NCBI GenBank assembly: GCA_013816595.1
Contig: JACDEB010000007.1
Coordinates: forward strand, 1 to 45,271
Direction: 5' to 3'
Origin: Sphingomonas sp.
Lineage (GTDB): Bacteria > Pseudomonadota > Alphaproteobacteria > Sphingomonadales > Sphingomonadaceae
Length of the DNA: 45,271 nucleotides
Shown: positions 41,419 through 45,271 of the stretch, in pieces
How the letters are laid out: each line of letters begins with the position of its first letter
Position numbering within the stretch: position 1 is the stretch's first letter
Made by a program: the position numbers and the translations under genes
Notes under the pieces: generated by a model
Told to the model about the DNA's origin: nothing
Database searches by the model: none
Seen by the model: the letters and a program-made list of their open reading frames with translations, nothing else

Positions 41419-42222
41419 TTAGGCGAGGCCATCGACAACCGCCACCGGTTGCCAATCGCCAAGGTCGTAAGTCGCCGCGAAATCGGGCGGGAAATCGTCG
41501 CCGCGGTGGATTCCGCTGGTCACGAACACCGCGTCGATGCCGTAACGCGCAGCGCCAAGGATGTCGGTCGCAAGCGCATCCCCGACCGCAAGCACCGCGC
41601 TCAGCGAAGGATTGCCCGCCAGCCGCATGGCATGATCGTAGATCGCCCGATCGGGCTTGCCGTAACGTGCGACCGTGCCGCCGATCGCTTCATAAGCCAG
41701 GGCCAGCGCCCCGGCACAAGGTTCGGCGATGCCGCCGCGAATGACCATCAAATCGGGGTTGAGGCAGTGAAGGGTTACGATGTGCGCCGCCGCCGCCGCC
41801 AACTCCTCGCGATAGTCGCCGACCTCGCGCCGGAAGCCGTTGATCCCGGTGCACGCGAGGTCGCTGAACGCCTCTCCGTCGGCGAACGTGACTCCGCGTG
41901 CTTCAAGATCCGTGCGATCGCCGGGTGTGCCGATAAATCCGACCGGGCTGCCCAGCGCGACCAGCGCCGCAATGCCGGCTTCGCCGCTGGTCGCGATCCC
42001 GTCCCAGCAATCGCGGGTCAGGCCAATGCGCTCGAGCTGGGCGGCGACCGCGCCTTCACTGCGCGGCGCGTTGGTCAGAAGGATCACGGTTCGCCCTTCC
42101 TCGCGCCACTGGCGAAGGCGAGTCGCGGCATTTGGATAAAGCGAGACTCCGTCATGGATCACGCCCCAGACGTCACAGAATATCGCTCGGTAGGTGGGGT
42201 CGAGCGTCTCCCAGAACGTCAT
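41419..42222 (-). CDS. HAD class IIA hydrolase-like protein (TIGR01459 type)
   Basis: A haloacid dehalogenase fold protein with a C2 cap. Motif I is IFCDVWGVIHDGVSLYPNA (Asp17), motif II is TVILLTNAPRSEGAV, and the C-terminal motifs are YGKPDRAIYDHAMRLAG and AVLAVGDALATDILGAARYG. In motif I the second Asp that usually acts as acid-base is Trp19, as is usual in this subfamily, so catalysis may differ from NagD-type phosphatases. It is 267 residues and lies between kdsB and kdsA, where a Kdo-8-phosphate phosphatase would be useful; that role is a hypothesis. Its ATG is inside a long hairpin at 42214-42258 and lacks a clear ribosome site. Confidence 0.9.
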   Translation of the reverse strand: MTFWETLDPTYRAIFCDVWGVIHDGVSLYPNAATRLRQWREEGRTVILLTNAPRSEGAVAAQLERIGLTRDCWDGIATSGEAGIAALVALGSPVGFIGTPGDRTDLEARGVTFADGEAFSDLACTGINGFRREVGDYREELAAAAAHIVTLHCLNPDLMVIRGGIAEPCAGALALAYEAIGGTVARYGKPDRAIYDHAMRLAGNPSLSAVLAVGDALATDILGAARYGIDAVFVTSGIHRGDDFPPDFAATYDLGDWQPVAVVDGLA

Positions 42223-42258
42223 TTTTCGACCATTTGTGATGCTCGGAAAATGACGTTC
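42214..42258 (-). promoter_or_regulatory. Hairpin over the HAD gene start codon
   Basis: GAACGTCATTTTTCGA at 42214-42229 and TCGGAAAATGACGTTC at 42243-42258 form a 16-bp inverted repeat with one mismatch and a 13-base loop. Read as mRNA on the minus strand, the second arm contains the HAD start AUG, and the first arm overlaps the kdsB stop. The arms would hide the start codon when folded. Whether it controls translation, ends transcription in part or is a repeat remnant cannot be told from sequence. Confidence 0.75.
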
Positions 42259-43054
42259 ATTCGAGCCCCGCCTCGGCGAGTGCATCCTCGATCGGCGCGA
42301 CATCTTCGGGATTGTTGAGCTCGCGCAGCGCAAACGCCGGCGTCGCAACCTCGACCACCGCCATTTTGACGCCTTCGACCAGGAACCGCAGCTGCTCGAG
42401 GCCTTCGAGCTGCTCGAGCTCGCTGACCGGCGCCGCGACATAGCGATGGAGCGCCTGCGGGCGATAGGCATAGACCCCGACATGAAGGTAGGCCGGCGCC
42501 ATTTCATGGGCCAGCGCGGCTTCCGGCAAATAGGGGATCAGCCGTTTGGAGAAATAGAGCGCGTGGCGCTGGCGATCGACGATGACACTGGTCCCGCCGA
42601 CCCGGCCGGCGGCTTCCTCGGCCTGCAAAGCGCGGACGTCGCTGCTGCGCAGGCGCATCGCCGGGGTCGCCACCAGTGCATCCCGATCGTCCGCCATGCG
42701 CGCGATCAACGCCTCGACGAAGCCGGGCGGAGTCAAGAGGGCGTCGCCCTGGAAATTGATTACCAGATCGGGATCGTGGAGCTGCGCCAGTGCCCCGGCG
42801 CAGCGCTCGGTGCCGTTGCGGCAATGGGGGGAAGTCATGATCACCCCGACCCCGAAGCCGGTGCAGCAATCGGCGATCCGCTCATCGTCGGTGACGACGA
42901 ATACGCCATCGACCCCGGCCACCCGTCGCGCCGCCTCGACGCTGCGCTGGATCAGGGGCTTGGCGACGCCGCTGCAGCCCGTGAGGTCGACCAAAGGCTT
43001 GCCCGGATAGCGGCTCGACTGAAACCGCGCCGGGATGAGGATGGTCGCCTTCAT
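42257..43054 (-). CDS. kdsB: CMP-Kdo synthetase
   Basis: Activates Kdo with CTP to CMP-Kdo, the donor for lipid A Kdo transferases. Motifs are ATILIPARFQSSRYPGKPL at the N-terminus, VFVVTDDERIADCC, SPHCRNGTERCAGALAQL and LVINFQGDALLTPPGFVEAL, then YLHVGVYAYRPQALHRYV. It is 265 residues. The ATG at 43052-43054 begins MKATILIPARF; the frame is open 22 codons upstream but that part overlaps kdsD. It is 10 bases after kdsD. Its stop lies in the left arm of the HAD hairpin. Confidence 0.96.
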   Translation of the reverse strand: MKATILIPARFQSSRYPGKPLVDLTGCSGVAKPLIQRSVEAARRVAGVDGVFVVTDDERIADCCTGFGVGVIMTSPHCRNGTERCAGALAQLHDPDLVINFQGDALLTPPGFVEALIARMADDRDALVATPAMRLRSSDVRALQAEEAAGRVGGTSVIVDRQRHALYFSKRLIPYLPEAALAHEMAPAYLHVGVYAYRPQALHRYVAAPVSELEQLEGLEQLRFLVEGVKMAVVEVATPAFALRELNNPEDVAPIEDALAEAGLE

Positions 43055-43064
43055 CGCTCGGGAC

Positions 43065-44012
43065 TCAACGCGCGACCGGGCAATCGTGGATATGGAGCAC
43101 ACCGACCGGGGTTGCGCCATCGACCACGAACAATGCGGTAATGCGATATTCGTCGAACAGCCCGAGCGCTTCGTCGATCAGCGCGTCGGCAGCGATCGTC
43201 TTGGGATCGGCGGTCATGAAATCGCCTGCCTTGTGATCGAGCCCGCGCTCGATATTGCGGCGCAGGTCACCGTCGGTGATGATCCCGACCAATGCCCCCG
43301 CTTCGCCGGTCACGCCGACCAGACCGAGCCGTTTGGCGCTCATTTCAACGATTGCATCGTGCATCGATGAAGCGGCGTCGATCAATGGCATGGAATCGCC
43401 GCCGTGCATGACCCGGGTGACCAGTTTCAGCCGCGCACCGAGCGATCCGCCGGGGTGAAGCCGGCCAAAATCGGTCCGCGAAAATCCCTTTTGCCGCATG
43501 ACCGTCATCGCCAGCGCATCGCCGAGCGCTAACGTCATGGTCGTCGAGGTCGTGGGAGCGACCGCTTCCGGGCCCACTTCGCGCCAGTGCGGAAGGACCA
43601 GCGGAGCGTCCGCGGCCTCGCCCAACGTCGATCCGGGATTGGCGGTGATGGCGATGATCGCGATCCCGGTCGCTGTAAAATGGTCGATCACCGGTTCCAG
43701 CTCCGCGGTCTCGCCGCTGAGCGAAATCAACAATGCGACATCGCCCTTCGCGGCCATTCCAAGGTCGCCATGAATGGCTTCGGCGAGATGGAGGAAAATC
43801 GCGGTCGTGCCGGTCGATGCGAAGGTCGAAGCGATCTTGCGCCCGATATGGCCCGATTTGCCCAAGCCGCAGACGATCAGCTTGCCGTCGCAACGCAGGA
43901 TCAACTCGATCGCGCGTTCGAATTCGGCACCGAGGCTGTCGGCCAAAGCATCGAGCGCGCGCGCCTCATCGTGGAGCACGTCGCGGCCGAAATTGACGAT
44001 CTTGTCGCTCAT
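43065..44012 (-). CDS. kdsD: Arabinose-5-phosphate isomerase KdsD/KpsF
   Basis: Interconverts ribulose-5-phosphate and arabinose-5-phosphate, the first Kdo step. The SIS domain has KLIVCGLGKSGHIGRKIAST, FLHLAEAIHGDLGMAAKGDV, ALLISLSGETAELEPVIDHF and KGFSRTDFGRLHPGGSLGAR. Two CBS domains follow from about residue 205 to the end (LGLVGVTGEAGALVGIITDG and YRITALFVVDGATPVGVLHI). It is 315 residues. It is the first gene of the Kdo operon, so the promoter must lie in the roughly 95 bases shared with the divergent symporter gene. No ribosome site stands out before its ATG. Confidence 0.96.
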   Translation of the reverse strand: MSDKIVNFGRDVLHDEARALDALADSLGAEFERAIELILRCDGKLIVCGLGKSGHIGRKIASTFASTGTTAIFLHLAEAIHGDLGMAAKGDVALLISLSGETAELEPVIDHFTATGIAIIAITANPGSTLGEAADAPLVLPHWREVGPEAVAPTTSTTMTLALGDALAMTVMRQKGFSRTDFGRLHPGGSLGARLKLVTRVMHGGDSMPLIDAASSMHDAIVEMSAKRLGLVGVTGEAGALVGIITDGDLRRNIERGLDHKAGDFMTADPKTIAADALIDEALGLFDEYRITALFVVDGATPVGVLHIHDCPVAR

Positions 44013-44106
44013 GATACGGCCCTAGCGAGCGCAGCCGCTTGTGCGCAAGCGCTTGACGCGGAGCGATGCCGCAGCTTCGATGGCGGCTCAGGCAAAGGGG
44101 TGATTC

Positions 44107-45271
44107 ATGGCCAAGCGATTGACGCGTTACATTTTGATCGCATTGGTGCTTGGAGTCATCGCCGGCTGGGTCCTCAATGCAACCATCGATGACGGCAGCC
44201 CGGCGAGCGGCGAGCGCCTGAAATCGATCGCCGAATATCTGTCGATCGTCACGGCGTTGTTCCTGCGCCTGATCAAGATGATCATCGCGCCTTTGGTGTT
44301 CGCAACATTGGTGGCGGGGATCGCGCACATGGGCGATGTCGCTGCGCTTGGCCGGGTCGGCGCACGGGCGTTGGGGTGGTTCATCCTCGCCAGCCTGGTC
44401 TCGCTCAGCCTTGGCCTAGTGCTTGTGAATTTCCTCCAGCCCGGGGTCGGCCTCAACCTGCCAATCCCGCCGGTCGACGCCGCGAGCGGGGTTGAAACCG
44501 CCGCCTTCAACCTAAAGGATTTCGTCACCCACCTCATCCCCGCCTCGATCTTCGAGGCCATGAGCGCCAACGAAATCCTGCCGATCGTCATTTTCTCGAT
44601 CTTTTTCGGAGTTGCTCTGACGGCGATCGGAAAGGTCGGCGAACCGATCGTCAAGGGCGTCGATTCGCTCGTCAAGGTGATGCTTCAGGTGACCGATTAC
44701 GTGATGCGGTTCGCACCGTTCGCGGTGTTCACCGCGGTCGCCAGCGCAATCGCCGAGCGCGGCCCGGAAATCATCATGACGTTCGGCAAGTTCGTCGGCG
44801 CTTTCTATCTTGGTCTGGCGATATTGTGGGCGCTTCTGATCGGCGCGGCGTTCGCGATGGTCGGGTCCCGCGCGCGCCATTTGGTGCGCTACATCCGCGA
44901 TCCGATCGTGCTCGCTTTCTCGACCGCATCAAGCGAAGCGGCCTATCCGCGAACGCTCGAAGCGCTCGAGCGGTTTGGGGTCCCGCCGCGCATCGCCAGC
45001 TTCGTTTTGCCACTGGGCTATTCGTTCAATCTCGACGGATCGATGATGTACATGACGTTCGCGTCGATCTTCATCGCACAGGCCTATGGCATCGACCTGA
45101 CTCTGGGTCAGGAAGTGACCATGCTGCTGGTGCTGATGATCACGTCCAAGGGCATGGCGGGGGTGCCGCGCGCAAGTCTGGTGGTGATCACCGCGACGCT
45201 GGCGATGTTCAAGATCCCCGAAGCCGGAATCCTGCTCATCCTGGCGGTCGATCATTTCCTCGACATGGGCC
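44107..45271 (+). CDS. Dicarboxylate/amino acid:cation symporter (cut by window edge)
   Basis: A DAACS-family secondary transporter (GltP/DctA type), importing acidic amino acids or C4-dicarboxylates with Na+ or H+. The 388 visible codons hold about eight membrane helices. Motifs include LFLRLIKMIIAPLVFATLVA early on, AFSTASSEAAYPRTLEALER (the serine-rich HP1 hairpin), FVLPLGYSFNLDGSMMYMTF, and LVLMITSKGMAGVPRASLVV (the HP2 hairpin). The family ends about 30-50 residues beyond the window edge. AAAGGGGTG precedes the ATG at 44107. Whether the substrate is glutamate/aspartate or a dicarboxylate cannot be told safely. It is divergent from kdsD. Confidence 0.94.
   Translation, partial: MAKRLTRYILIALVLGVIAGWVLNATIDDGSPASGERLKSIAEYLSIVTALFLRLIKMIIAPLVFATLVAGIAHMGDVAALGRVGARALGWFILASLVSLSLGLVLVNFLQPGVGLNLPIPPVDAASGVETAAFNLKDFVTHLIPASIFEAMSANEILPIVIFSIFFGVALTAIGKVGEPIVKGVDSLVKVMLQVTDYVMRFAPFAVFTAVASAIAERGPEIIMTFGKFVGAFYLGLAILWALLIGAAFAMVGSRARHLVRYIRDPIVLAFSTASSEAAYPRTLEALERFGVPPRIASFVLPLGYSFNLDGSMMYMTFASIFIAQAYGIDLTLGQEVTMLLVLMITSKGMAGVPRASLVVITATLAMFKIPEAGILLILAVDHFLDMG

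Noticed and set aside
40690-42318. Plus-strand open frame of 542 codons
   Set aside because: It runs antisense across kdsA and the HAD gene, both of which carry strong family signatures.
1-45271. CRISPR arrays, tRNA genes, insertion sequences, prophage
   Set aside because: I saw no regularly spaced direct repeats, no cloverleaf with a TTCGAAT-type arm, and no transposase, integrase or phage structural gene.

Overview
The window is a dense, high-GC chromosomal segment with no tRNA, CRISPR array, prophage or insertion sequence that I could see. Gene content and order fit an alphaproteobacterium, most likely a sphingomonad. The evidence is an ffh-rpsP-rimM-trmD-rplS cluster, an alphaproteobacterial RpoH, SufE, a Kdo biosynthesis operon, a pspF/pspABC locus and an ahcY with a SahR-like palindrome. 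The taxon is inferred from gene families; no rRNA is present.

Layout. 1-2.6 kb: start of ahcY (minus), a YqgE/AlgH protein, a Prx5-type peroxiredoxin and a lysine-rich single-pass membrane protein. 2.6-9.8 kb: an M2 peptidase lipoprotein, two alpha/beta hydrolases (the second interrupted by a nonsense codon just after its likely catalytic His), a GFA-type protein, a sulfotransferase-like plus PKHD-hydroxylase gene pair, an AT-richer membrane protein and a DUF4440-like lipoprotein. 9.8-19.2 kb: asd, an M28 membrane peptidase, then the rplS-trmD-membrane protein / rimM-rpsP-ffh cluster (minus), split by an opposing thioredoxin-reductase-like gene. 19.2-24.4 kb: six genes on the plus strand (dapF, mtaB, ftsY, yciB, ABC ATPase, ABC permease), each joined to the next by a four-base ATGA overlap.

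24.4-30.4 kb: sodB, a stand-alone PuuD-like membrane domain, and an enlarged phage-shock locus. pspF diverges from pspA across a clear sigma-54 promoter. pspABC is followed by five further small genes, each encoding one membrane helix plus a PspB-like coiled-coil tail; the same tail also ends PspC. This is the most interesting system in the window: a membrane-stress operon that seems to have multiplied its PspB module. sufE follows it.

30.4-35.1 kb: a J-domain protein, the RNase P RNA gene, a palindromic repeat, an AmpD-like amidase, a decayed serine hydrolase, an RluA-family pseudouridine synthase and rpoH. 35.3-39.7 kb: an EF-G-like GTPase paralogue, a third palindromic repeat, a polysaccharide flippase and an ELM1-type protein. 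39.7-44.0 kb (minus): kdsD-kdsB-HAD-kdsA-putative glycosyltransferase, a Kdo operon without a recognisable kdsC. 44.1 kb to the end: a dicarboxylate/amino acid:cation symporter, cut by the window edge.

Coordinates rest on reading frames and visible start contexts. Family names come from recognising motifs by eye, not from searches.
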